A stretch of 64,000 nt of DNA from an uncultured Draconibacterium sp. (GTDB lineage Bacteria > Bacteroidota > Bacteroidia > Bacteroidales > Prolixibacteraceae), in NCBI RefSeq assembly GCF_963675065.1, contig NZ_OY775905.1, positions 1,376,501 to 1,440,500 of the forward strand, given 5' to 3'. This document shows, piece after piece, positions 43,544-51,432 of the stretch. The notes below the pieces were generated by a model. The model searched no databases. It was given only the letters and a program-made list of their open reading frames with translations, and was not told the DNA's origin. How positions within the stretch are numbered: the first letter of the stretch is position 1; the number at the start of each line of letters is the position of its first letter. A program made the translations under genes and the position numbers.

Positions 43544-44848
43544 ATGATAAAAACAAAAAATAAAGTCGCCAATCCGGCAATGTGGGTTCCAACGGCCTAT
43601 TTTGCAATGGGGCTACCTTTTATGGTGCTGGCACAGTCAACGGCTATCATGTATAAAAACATGGGGATCTCCGATTCCAAGATCGCCTTCTGGACCTCGC
43701 TGATTATGCTTCCGTGGACCTTAAAACCACTGTGGAGCCCGGTTTTGGAGATGTTCAAATCGAAGAAGTTTTTTGTTGTAACCAGTCAGTTTATTACGGC
43801 AATAACTTTTGCATTAATTGCTTTTGCGCTTCCCCTACCCAACTTTTTTGCCTACACCATTGCTTTGCTTGGAGTTATTGGATTTAGCGGGGCCACCACC
43901 GACATTGCAACCGACGGCGTTTATCTCAGTGTCCTCTCATCAAAAGATCAGGCAAAATATATTGGCTGGCAGGGGGCTTCGTATAACGTTGGTAAATTCC
44001 TGGCCTATGGTGGTTTTGTTACTATAGCCGGAATTCTGGAAAAACAGCTGGGCGTGGTAAATGCCTGGGTAGCAGTTATGCTTGGAATTGGCGGCGTAAT
44101 GAGTTTGGTAGGTCTTTATCACTCACGTATGTTGCCTGGCGGCGAAGCCTCAACATCAGAAGTAAAAAGCCTGAAAGAAGGGTTTGACACACTCTTGGAT
44201 GTGCTAAGAACATTTTTTGAGAAAAAATACATTTTCTGGTACATTGCTTTTATTGTGTTGTACCGTTTTGCCGAAGGATTTGCCATAAAAATTGCGCCGT
44301 TGTTTTTTAAAGCTGCCGTTGCTGATGGCGGATTGGGATTAACAACCACCGAAATTGGCGTGATATACGGAACCTTTGGTACTGCAGCGTTTGTTGCAGG
44401 TTCGATACTTGCAGGCTATTTTATTGCGCGTCGCGGATTAAAAAGAGCACTGTTAATTCTGGTAAGTACCTTTAATATTCCTTTTCTGGTGTATGCTTTG
44501 CTGGCCCATTATCAACCATCGAGCCTGTACATGATAGGCGGTGCCGTAGTTCTCGAATACTTTGGCTATGGTTTTGGTTTTGTTGGGCTGATGCTGTTTA
44601 TGATGCAGCAGGTTGCTCCCGGAAAATACAAAATGGCACATTATGCTTTTGCCACCGGAATTATGAATCTTGGGTTTATGGTGCCCTCGATGCTAAGTGG
44701 TTATTTTAGTGATTGGCTGGGCTACAAATTGTTTTTTGCCTGGGTGTTGGTAGCTACCATTCCAATATTTATTGCTGCACGATTTGTGCCTTTCGGGCAC
44801 CCCGAGCATGTGGATGAAGAAACAAAAGAAACAGATAAAAATGACTAA
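43544..44848 (+). CDS. MFS transporter, AmpG-like
   Basis: The 434-residue protein has about 12 membrane helices with an early conserved segment (PTAYFAMGLPFMVLAQSTA) and the loop WTSLIMLPWTLKPLWSP, as in AmpG/major-facilitator sugar permeases. The tail is charged (EETKETDKND). It overlaps the GH130 gene by 8 bases. MFS permeases paired with GH130 phosphorylases import short mannosides in known Bacteroides mannan and N-glycan loci, so import of a beta-mannoside is likely. The exact substrate is unknown. Confidence 0.85.
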   Translation: MIKTKNKVANPAMWVPTAYFAMGLPFMVLAQSTAIMYKNMGISDSKIAFWTSLIMLPWTLKPLWSPVLEMFKSKKFFVVTSQFITAITFALIAFALPLPNFFAYTIALLGVIGFSGATTDIATDGVYLSVLSSKDQAKYIGWQGASYNVGKFLAYGGFVTIAGILEKQLGVVNAWVAVMLGIGGVMSLVGLYHSRMLPGGEASTSEVKSLKEGFDTLLDVLRTFFEKKYIFWYIAFIVLYRFAEGFAIKIAPLFFKAAVADGGLGLTTTEIGVIYGTFGTAAFVAGSILAGYFIARRGLKRALLILVSTFNIPFLVYALLAHYQPSSLYMIGGAVVLEYFGYGFGFVGLMLFMMQQVAPGKYKMAHYAFATGIMNLGFMVPSMLSGYFSDWLGYKLFFAWVLVATIPIFIAARFVPFGHPEHVDEETKETDKND

Positions 44849-45809
44849 AAAAATAAACATACCTTTTGAAGAACGCCCGCAAGGTTGCGCCGACGTAATG
44901 TGGCGCTATTCGCAAAATCCGGTAATTGGCCGGTACGAAATTCCAACATCAAACAGTATTTTTAACAGTGCTGTTGTTCCTTTTGAGGATGGTTTTGCCG
45001 GCGTTTTTCGCTGCGACAACAAAGCTGTGCAGATGAATATTTTTGCCGGTTTTAGTAAAGACGGGATCAATTGGGAGATCAATCACGACCCAATTGAAAT
45101 GGTTGCCGGAAATACCGAAATGATCGAGTCGGATTATAAATACGACCCGCGAGTTACCTGGATTGAAGACCGCTACTGGGTAACCTGGTGTAACGGCTAC
45201 CACGGACCAACAATCGGGATTGCCTACACTTTCGATTTTAAAACCTTTCACCAGTGCGAAAACGCCTTTTTGCCTTTTAACCGAAACGGGGTGCTTTTCC
45301 CTGGAAAAATTAATGGGAAATATGCCATGCTGAGTCGCCCGAGCGATAATGGACATACACCGTTTGGCGATATTTACATTAGTTACAGCCCCGATATGAA
45401 ATACTGGGGCGAACACCGCTGTGTAATGAAAGTAACTCCTTTTGAACAGAGTGCATGGCAGTGTACAAAAATTGGTGCCGGATCGGTTCCGATTAAAACT
45501 GAAGAAGGCTGGCTGGAGTTCTATCACGGTGTAATTAACACCTGCAACGGATTCCGCTACTCAATGGGTGCTGCGATTCTTGATTTGGAAGATCCATCAA
45601 AAGTGTTGTACCGCACACAGCCTTATTTACTCGCTCCTACAGCGCCTTACGAACTAGCCGGTGATGTGCCGAATGTAGTATTCCCTTGCGCCGCACTTAG
45701 CGATGGTGAAAAAATTGCGGTTTATTACGGTGCTGCCGATACGGTTGTGGGAATGGCTTTTGCTTACCAACAGGAATTGATTGCTTTTATTAAGGAAAAT
45801 TCGATATAA
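44841..45809 (+). CDS. GH130 beta-mannoside phosphorylase
   Basis: This enzyme of 322 residues has the five-bladed propeller of GH130, including YDPRVTW with the candidate catalytic Asp102, NGHTPFGDIYISYSPD, and YYGAADTVVGMA near the end. GH130 enzymes break beta-mannosidic bonds with phosphate and give mannose-1-phosphate. Length and motifs favour the mannosyl-GlcNAc / mannooligosaccharide group (GH130_2-like) rather than the longer mannosylglucose phosphorylase, but this is not certain. The ATG lies inside the MFS stop region (8-base overlap), so import and phosphorolysis are translationally linked. It is cytoplasmic. Confidence 0.85.
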   Translation: MTKKINIPFEERPQGCADVMWRYSQNPVIGRYEIPTSNSIFNSAVVPFEDGFAGVFRCDNKAVQMNIFAGFSKDGINWEINHDPIEMVAGNTEMIESDYKYDPRVTWIEDRYWVTWCNGYHGPTIGIAYTFDFKTFHQCENAFLPFNRNGVLFPGKINGKYAMLSRPSDNGHTPFGDIYISYSPDMKYWGEHRCVMKVTPFEQSAWQCTKIGAGSVPIKTEEGWLEFYHGVINTCNGFRYSMGAAILDLEDPSKVLYRTQPYLLAPTAPYELAGDVPNVVFPCAALSDGEKIAVYYGAADTVVGMAFAYQQELIAFIKENSI

Positions 45810-45856
45810 AAAAGAAGTTCACGCAAAGACGCAGAAATTACGCGAAGTACGCTGAG

Positions 45857-45906
45857 AAAAAATGTGAATAGTGATACTCTCACCTGAATTGAGTGTATCA
45901 CTATTT
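45857..45906. terminator. Hairpin terminator between GH130 and the next gene
   Basis: AATAGTGATACTC (45867-45879) pairs with GAGTGTATCACTATT with a 2-base bulge. A run of A before it gives a T-run on the minus strand, so it may end the minus-strand gene, overlapping its stop codon. Confidence 0.55.
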
Positions 45907-46281
45907 CCGGGAATTACCTTTAAAACGTTTTTCTTTTATAAAATATACGTTGCTGAAATCGGGTACTGCAACCGGCATGTTCCAGTAATTACCTGAAGGT
46001 TTTACAACCGGCATATTATCACCCAAAGCCATAAATACATCCGTCGTTGATTTCAGATATGAATTATCAATCGTGCTTTCTGATTTATCATCGAAAACCA
46101 AGGATTTGGTTAAAGGGGTATCTAATTTCAACTGAGGTGAGATGGTTAAATAATCGGGGTGCTGCTGTTTGTGAAAATTATCAAATTCAATACGCGGAAG
46201 CGGTTTTATAGCATACTCATTTTGACTGAATGAAGTAAAACTCAAACAACAAACAAACATGAAAAAAACAATTGTCTTCAT
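45901..46281 (-). CDS. Small secreted protein of unknown function
   Basis: The 126-residue protein has a signal peptide (MKTIVFFMFVCCLSFTSFSQ). The mature part is polar with little predicted helix and no cysteine, and I do not recognise it. It has an ordinary Bacteroidota export signal with a start at the ATG. It is flanked by the GH130 gene (convergent) and a LytTR remnant, and a link to either is not supported. Confidence 0.6.
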   Translation of the reverse strand: MKTIVFFMFVCCLSFTSFSQNEYAIKPLPRIEFDNFHKQQHPDYLTISPQLKLDTPLTKSLVFDDKSESTIDNSYLKSTTDVFMALGDNMPVVKPSGNYWNMPVAVPDFSNVYFIKEKRFKGNSRK

Positions 46282-46327
46282 AACTCTAAATTTGTTTTAG
46301 CAAGTTAATAAAGTGCACTTTAATTAG

Positions 46328-46500
46328 CTAAGCAATTGCGGTTTTTAACATTTTTAGCACCTCATCCTTTCGTCGTCTTGATATCAAAATCCGGTCGCCA
46401 TTCGAAAGTTCAAGTGTTCCTCCATCGGTTTTCGAATACGCCACTACATGTTTTAAATTTGCGAGATGTGATGTGTGTGTTCGTACAAAAGAAAACCCTA
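46328..46500 (-). pseudogene. C-terminal remnant of a LytTR regulator
   Basis: The minus-strand frame ending at TAG (46328-46330) reads SFVRTHTSHLANLKHVVAYS, TDGGTLELSNGDRILI and SRRRKDEVLKMLKTAIA, the last half of a LytTR domain. There is no start codon and the N-terminal half is missing; the frame continues into the 3' end of the ompH-like gene until a TGA at 46541. It is best explained as the remnant of a regulator gene deleted up to the ompH stop. Confidence 0.6.
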
Positions 46501-47013
46501 TTCCCCTTTTATCGCCGCCAAAACCAAAGGTGTTAAATCCTCACTTTCGGGCGAGATATAGGCCACGTTCCCGGCACTTACATCAAGCACATAGGTAAAA
46601 TTTTGTGCCCCGGCAATGTTGCTGATTTCCTGATTAATCTCCTTATAAATGGGCTGTATGAGTTCCATGTTGCGGTTTTGCAACTGTTGCTGTGCGGTTT
46701 GGTTGTATGCTTGTATTTTTTGCGACTGCTCCAAAATTTCCTTTTGTCGGGTTTGTTTTACAAAATCGGAATACGTGCTGCTTTCGGCTTCAAATTTTTC
46801 AATGGCAGCTTCATGTTCGGCAACCATTTCATCGTAAATCTCCTGCATATCTTTTGATTCCTTTTCGATAACTGTTTGAAGACTATCAAGCATCGGGTGT
46901 TTTTGCACCAGCTCCTGAATATTTACATGTCCTATTTTTAAAGGGTTTTGTGCGTTTACAACTGCAGCACTACAAAGGATAACCGCCGTAGCTAAAAGAA
47001 ATTTTATTTTCAT
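46498..47013 (-). CDS. OmpH/Skp-family periplasmic chaperone
   Basis: The 171-residue protein has a signal peptide (MKIKFLLATAVILCSAAVVNAQ), a short beta strand (KIGHVNIQELVQKHP), a long coiled-coil tentacle region rich in Glu, Gln and Lys (about residues 35-115), and a C-terminal strand ending YISPESEDLTPLVLAAI. This is the Skp plan: a trimeric jellyfish that holds unfolded outer membrane proteins. The ATG at 47013 starts the signal peptide; a longer frame begins upstream but adds a non-signal stretch. It is encoded alone, without bamA next to it. Confidence 0.85.
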   Translation of the reverse strand: MKIKFLLATAVILCSAAVVNAQNPLKIGHVNIQELVQKHPMLDSLQTVIEKESKDMQEIYDEMVAEHEAAIEKFEAESSTYSDFVKQTRQKEILEQSQKIQAYNQTAQQQLQNRNMELIQPIYKEINQEISNIAGAQNFTYVLDVSAGNVAYISPESEDLTPLVLAAIKGE

Positions 47014-47057
47014 CTCATTAAAATTGTTTAGTTCATTTGTATTCGATGTAACTCCCA

Positions 47058-47105
47058 ATGAATTTTAATTCTTCTTGTTTTTGAATTTGAAGAATAAAAA
47101 TTCAT
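47058..47105. repeat. 17-bp inverted repeat upstream of the ompH-like gene
   Basis: ATGAATTTTAATTCTTC (47058-47074) pairs with GAAGAATAAAAATTCAT (47089-47105) with one mismatch and a 14-base loop. It is 45 bases upstream of the start codon, in a 303-base gene-free stretch (47014-47316) that otherwise only holds the terminator at 47267. Confidence 0.65.
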
Positions 47106-47266
47106 GTTCGTTTCATAGTTTATAATTTAAGATTTTGAGCAAAGATGATGTAATTATTGCCCCAATACAGCTAAAAGAAGTTAAACCTGCCTGTATTAAT
47201 CGTTAACAAACTCAAAGGAGCCAGAGCTTATTCTTAAATTATGTTTCTAATCTTAAAATTTGTGCA

Positions 47267-47291
47267 CAAAAAAGGGCGGAAAACCGCCCTT
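47267..47291 (-). terminator. Terminator of the LolA-like gene
   Basis: AAGGGCGG (47272-47279) pairs with CCGCCCTT (47284-47291) over a 4-base loop and is followed on the minus strand by seven T, 26 bases past the stop. Confidence 0.85.
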
Positions 47292-47316
47292 CAAAATTCT
47301 TTATGTGGTAAAAAAC

Positions 47317-48027
47317 TTATTCCGTTGGTTTTTCAAACAGGCTGTCATCAATTGGCTCATCAATTTTTATTTCTTCCATCACCACCGATTGTTTGCCCAT
47401 TGACATATCCATTTCTATTTTGGTTGCCATTTTAATTCCTTTAATATCTTTGTATTCCAGCATTTTTGTTACCACATCCATACTCTGTCCCATGGCTTCA
47501 ACTCTCGATTCAACTTTTGAAACCATATAGTCGTCAGCATTAATATAGTAAGTCTGAACAACACCGTCCTTATCAGTCAGTTTCAGCTTGTATGCTTCAG
47601 CGCCATCAACATCAACTTTGCCCAGCATTTCAATGTTACTGCCTTTTGCTTTGTAGTTGTACAGTGCTCCTTCCATATCGGCTTGCCCCATTGCTTGTTT
47701 TAACTGTGCTCCTTCCAGTTCCTGAACTCCGGCTCCCGCCATTGGATTAATCATCCATCCATTTTCGCCATCAAAAGCACTGGTGGTTTTTTGCCCCATC
47801 ATGTCAATGTCGACACGAAATTTGTTGGGTTTTTTTACTTTAATTTCCATGGGCATTTCCATTCCCATTACACTAACTTTTGCTTTTACGTTGAATGTTT
47901 TTACATCGGCTATTTTATCCAAACCGTTGGCTTTGTAATAACTATTCAATACTTTGTCGAGTGATTGTGCTTGTGTGCTGATTAATGCAAAAAGCATTAC
48001 GGCGGTTAATAAAAAGGTACGTTTCAT
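47317..48027 (-). CDS. LolA-like outer membrane lipoprotein-sorting protein
   Basis: The 236-residue exported protein (signal MKRTFLLTAVMLFALISTQA) has the LolA/LolB beta-barrel pattern: VLNSYYKANGLDKI near the start, repeated Met-rich strands (KVSVMGMEMPMEIK, MDMSMGKQ) and YKLKLTDKDGVVQTYYIN. It probably binds lipid acyl chains in the periplasm. The Met-rich strands are a noticeable bias. The true lolA is usually elsewhere, so this may be a paralogue. The gene is monocistronic with a good terminator. Confidence 0.75.
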   Translation of the reverse strand: MKRTFLLTAVMLFALISTQAQSLDKVLNSYYKANGLDKIADVKTFNVKAKVSVMGMEMPMEIKVKKPNKFRVDIDMMGQKTTSAFDGENGWMINPMAGAGVQELEGAQLKQAMGQADMEGALYNYKAKGSNIEMLGKVDVDGAEAYKLKLTDKDGVVQTYYINADDYMVSKVESRVEAMGQSMDVVTKMLEYKDIKGIKMATKIEMDMSMGKQSVVMEEIKIDEPIDDSLFEKPTE

Positions 48028-48201
48028 TCGTTTTTGATTTTAAATTTTTAATGGTAACTCATGGAACTCGCGTTAAACTACTCACTCTTCAAAAGATGTG
48101 AATCGTAAGCTCGTTTCATTTTGATTATGTTTTGTAAAATTAAGTGCCAAGAATTAGTACCACTAAAATACAAATATTACACTCGGAATCAAATTGGGGT
48201 A

Positions 48202-48870
48202 TTAAAAATAAATTTCGGCGATTATATTGGCATAATCCACACCTCTTTCAATCAGCATATCACGCACTTCCACAACCATTAGCGCTTTTCCGCAGAGGTA
48301 ATATTTTACATCAGGCAAATCGGTCAGTCCCTCCAGATAATTGGTAACCCGCCCCGGAAAAACATCGCACGATTGTTCCTGCGAGCAGCATCGAACATAA
48401 TTTTTTCCCATCGACCACTCCAGTTCATCCTCGAAATAAAACTGATTTAAATGCCTCACTCCGTGCATTAAGGTTTTATTCTCCGACATGCCCGACCGGT
48501 ACATGGCATAAAAAGGAGCAATACCGGTTCCGGTAGCTATCCACCAGGCCGGCTCGTTTGTTCCCAGAAAACTTCCGTAGGGTTCCGACACGAATAAAGT
48601 ATCTCCCGGAATCATGGCTGCCATTTTAGGGGTTAAAAAACCATCGTCTTTAATGTTGAAAAGAATGCTGATTTCATCTTCCTGGTTTCCACTGCAAATG
48701 CTGTAAATACGCGGAGGATGATCGGTGTCGACTCCGATTTTCACCACTTGCCCGGGCAAAAATTCAGCATTTCGCTGAAACGATATCACATGCACACCAG
48801 GCGATATCTCTTCGTTATTGGTTATTACCTGCTTAACTAATTGAGGTTCTTTTTTTGTTTTTGCTGACAT
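48202..48870 (-). CDS. Ferredoxin-NADP reductase-type flavoprotein
   Basis: The 222-residue enzyme has the FNR fold: FAD-binding RIYSICSG (Arg-x-Tyr-Ser), the NAD(P) loop ATGTGIAPFYAMYRSG and YLCGKALMVVEVRDMLIERG near the end, finishing IAEIYF with an aromatic next to the flavin. It transfers electrons between NAD(P)H and a small iron-sulfur or flavin protein. The partner is not encoded nearby. A cluster RCCSQEQSC near residue 158 is unusual. It is cytoplasmic and stands alone. Confidence 0.82.
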   Translation of the reverse strand: MSAKTKKEPQLVKQVITNNEEISPGVHVISFQRNAEFLPGQVVKIGVDTDHPPRIYSICSGNQEDEISILFNIKDDGFLTPKMAAMIPGDTLFVSEPYGSFLGTNEPAWWIATGTGIAPFYAMYRSGMSENKTLMHGVRHLNQFYFEDELEWSMGKNYVRCCSQEQSCDVFPGRVTNYLEGLTDLPDVKYYLCGKALMVVEVRDMLIERGVDYANIIAEIYF

Positions 48871-48916
48871 TTATATTCGAATAGAAAAAACTACAGCATC
48901 GTAACAAACCTTACAA

Positions 48917-50017
48917 CTAATTGTTTCGGAAGGTGAAAGTTACGATAAGCGGATCATCTACACCGGTAAGCATATTATTTACCCGGTAGTACACATCCAG
49001 ACTTCCGGTATTTGCCACCTCATCCGAATTGCCACTTAAACTCAACGCCGAAACATGATGCGCTTTTAGTGTAATCGTTTCCGGAGCATCAAAACCCACA
49101 CCGGGCTGAACGAGCTCCAGTTCGTAATCTACATCTGAATTATTGGTGATTTTTACCACCTTCGATTCTTTGTTTTTTAGTTTTAGTGGCGTGTTTTTAT
49201 ATTCCAACGACTCGAAGAAAAGTGGCTCCAGAAACTCGGATCGGCCTGCGATGGTATTGTCAAAATAAACGGCAGTTCGCCCGTCGAACAATGCTTCTTT
49301 AATTCCACCAATGGTGCGGCTTTTGGCAAAAACAAGTGTCAGTGGCCGGTGTCCGTCGTTGACATCCATTGGCCCATGCACATCCGAATTTCCCAGCATG
49401 GTCAGGTTTTTTTCGTTGGCCCAATCCATAGCTTCCGGGCAAAACTCCCAGTTATAAACTTCAATTCCGTGCAACATATCATTCTCGAAAAAGTAGGAAT
49501 GTTCGTCCCACCACAAAACCGAGTCGGGTTGCTGTGCATCCCAGCACGGGTGATTCCACATAAGAAAAGCACCCTGATCACGCGCCTCTTTTACCGCGTC
49601 CTGCACATCTTCCAGTTCCAGTAAATTCGCGTTGGTTATAAACAATGCATTCAAGTGCCCGGGCGGCATGCTGCGTGTAATCTCAGCTCCTTTAATCAGT
49701 AAAATTTCTGATTGATCGGCCAATGGTTTTGCCAAATCGTACGAACGGTTGTGATCGGCCACCACATCAATCGAATGCGGACGATATTCGATATGATCGG
49801 TAATTGAAATGGCATCCAAACCTTCGTTCCAGGCCTCTTCTATGCGAACGGTTGGCCAAACAGTACCATCAGAAAATACGGTGTGCATGTGCAAATCGCA
49901 CTTCAGTGTTTGGTAACCATTAATATTCGGAATATTAATTATTCGTCGTGCCTGTGCATAAAGTATCCCGCTGCTAACTACGAGTAATACAATAATAAAC
50001 CCAAATCTTTTCATCAT
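48917..50017 (-). CDS. Secreted PHP-domain phosphodiesterase
   Basis: The protein has a signal peptide (MKRFGFIIVLLVVSSGILYAQ) and a PHP domain with CDLHMHTVFSDGTVW, ITDHIEYRPH, MWNHPCWD and GNSDVHGP, which provide the metal-binding His and Asp residues. The C-terminal part (from about 270) is a beta-sandwich. This is the Sb-PDE-like group, reported to hydrolyse phosphodi- and tri-esters. It probably releases phosphate or sugar phosphate outside the cytoplasm. The ATG pair at 50017/50014 begins the signal peptide. It diverges from the amino-sugar operon. Confidence 0.82.
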   Translation of the reverse strand: MMKRFGFIIVLLVVSSGILYAQARRIINIPNINGYQTLKCDLHMHTVFSDGTVWPTVRIEEAWNEGLDAISITDHIEYRPHSIDVVADHNRSYDLAKPLADQSEILLIKGAEITRSMPPGHLNALFITNANLLELEDVQDAVKEARDQGAFLMWNHPCWDAQQPDSVLWWDEHSYFFENDMLHGIEVYNWEFCPEAMDWANEKNLTMLGNSDVHGPMDVNDGHRPLTLVFAKSRTIGGIKEALFDGRTAVYFDNTIAGRSEFLEPLFFESLEYKNTPLKLKNKESKVVKITNNSDVDYELELVQPGVGFDAPETITLKAHHVSALSLSGNSDEVANTGSLDVYYRVNNMLTGVDDPLIVTFTFRNN

Positions 50018-50211
50018 GCCGGAAGATTTTATGTAAATATATCCGATTGTAAATATCACCGAAAGTAATTAACATTAGAATATTATCATATTAATTTTTT
50101 ATGAATTGTAAATGAATGGTTAAATTTAGAAGAATTAACATATTCTTTTTAATATTTTTAAAAAGAAGCTTGTTTCATATTTAAAATATTCTGATTTTTG
50201 CAACCACAGTT

Positions 50212-51429
50212 ATGGAAAAACTATTTAAAACCACAGGAAATCAAAGTCAGGCAGTTGAGCAAAAAAAAATTGCCCAGAAAAAACAGATTCTTCGTTCAAT
50301 CTATTTTAACGGCCCGCTTTCAAATTCCGACCTTGCCCGCCAAATTAAATTAAGTACACCAAAGATTAACAGCTTATTACTCGAGCTAATCGAAGACCAA
50401 CTGGTAACCGAGTTGGGACGTGGCGATTCGAGTGGTGGCCGGCGCCCCAATATTTACGGACTTGTTGAAAACGGTTTTTACGTGGTTGGAATTACCATAA
50501 ATGTAGCCCGCACGATTATTTCCATTTTCAACAGCTGCAACCAGGAGGTTAGTGGCCCGCATTATTTCCCGATAAAAATGTCGTCGGACATTAACATTTT
50601 TAACCAGGTAAATGCCGAGCTTGAAAAAGTTATCAAAGACAGTAATATCGACCGCGAAAAGATTTTGGTGGCCGGACTTGAATTGCCGGGTTTGATCAAC
50701 CAAAAAGAAGGCATTAACCAAACCTATTTCCCGGAAGAAAAAGACCTGTTTTCGAAACTGCAAAATATATTCGGAATACCGGTTTTTATTAGCCACGATG
50801 CCAAATTGCGCACCTTTGCCGAACAATATTTTGGACTGGCAAAAGGCAAGAAAAACGTGCTAATGTTGCAAGCCGACTGGGGTTTGGGACTTGGTATTAT
50901 TATTAACGGGAAACTGTATACCGGAAAATCGGGCTACTCGGGCGAATTCGGACACATACCATTGGCCGATAACGGCGTACTTTGTGTGTGTGGGAAACAA
51001 GGCTGTTTAGAAACCATTGTTTCCGCCAACGCCATTGCACGTCAGGCACGCGAAGGAATTGAACAAGGCCATTCTTCGTTGATAAAAGAACTGGTAAAAG
51101 ACGATTTAAGTAAAATAGATATTTCAACAGTTATTCAGGCTGCCAACTCCGGCGACCAGTTTGCCATTTCACTATTCTCTGAAGTAGGAAAATGGCTGGG
51201 ACGAGGGATGGCCTACCTGATTCAGATTTTTAATCCTGAGTTGATCATTATCGGTGGACAAGTTGCTGTGGCCAGTCAGTTTATTCTGGCGCCAATACAA
51301 CAGGCCATTCATACATTTAGTAACCGCGACATAAGCAACGAAACCCAAATTCTGTTTTCGGAACTTGGAACCAAAGCCGGAACGATGGGGGCTGCAGCTT
51401 ATGCGCTGGAGAGAATTTCAAAAAAATAA
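50212..51429 (+). CDS. ROK-family transcription regulator (NagC-like)
   Basis: The 405-residue protein has an N-terminal winged helix (LSNSDLARQIKLSTPKINSLLLEL) followed by the linker signature SSGGRRPNIYGL and a ROK domain. The ROK zinc loop GHIPLADNGVLCVCGKQGCLE is present, but the phosphate loop reads VGITINVARTI instead of DxGGTxT, so it is not a kinase. It is a regulator that binds a sugar or sugar phosphate. It opens an operon with the NagB-PIG-L fusion (3-base gap) and NagB, and probably controls it in the way NagC controls nag genes. Confidence 0.88.
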   Translation: MEKLFKTTGNQSQAVEQKKIAQKKQILRSIYFNGPLSNSDLARQIKLSTPKINSLLLELIEDQLVTELGRGDSSGGRRPNIYGLVENGFYVVGITINVARTIISIFNSCNQEVSGPHYFPIKMSSDINIFNQVNAELEKVIKDSNIDREKILVAGLELPGLINQKEGINQTYFPEEKDLFSKLQNIFGIPVFISHDAKLRTFAEQYFGLAKGKKNVLMLQADWGLGLGIIINGKLYTGKSGYSGEFGHIPLADNGVLCVCGKQGCLETIVSANAIARQAREGIEQGHSSLIKELVKDDLSKIDISTVIQAANSGDQFAISLFSEVGKWLGRGMAYLIQIFNPELIIIGGQVAVASQFILAPIQQAIHTFSNRDISNETQILFSELGTKAGTMGAAAYALERISKK

Positions 51430-51432
51430 AAT

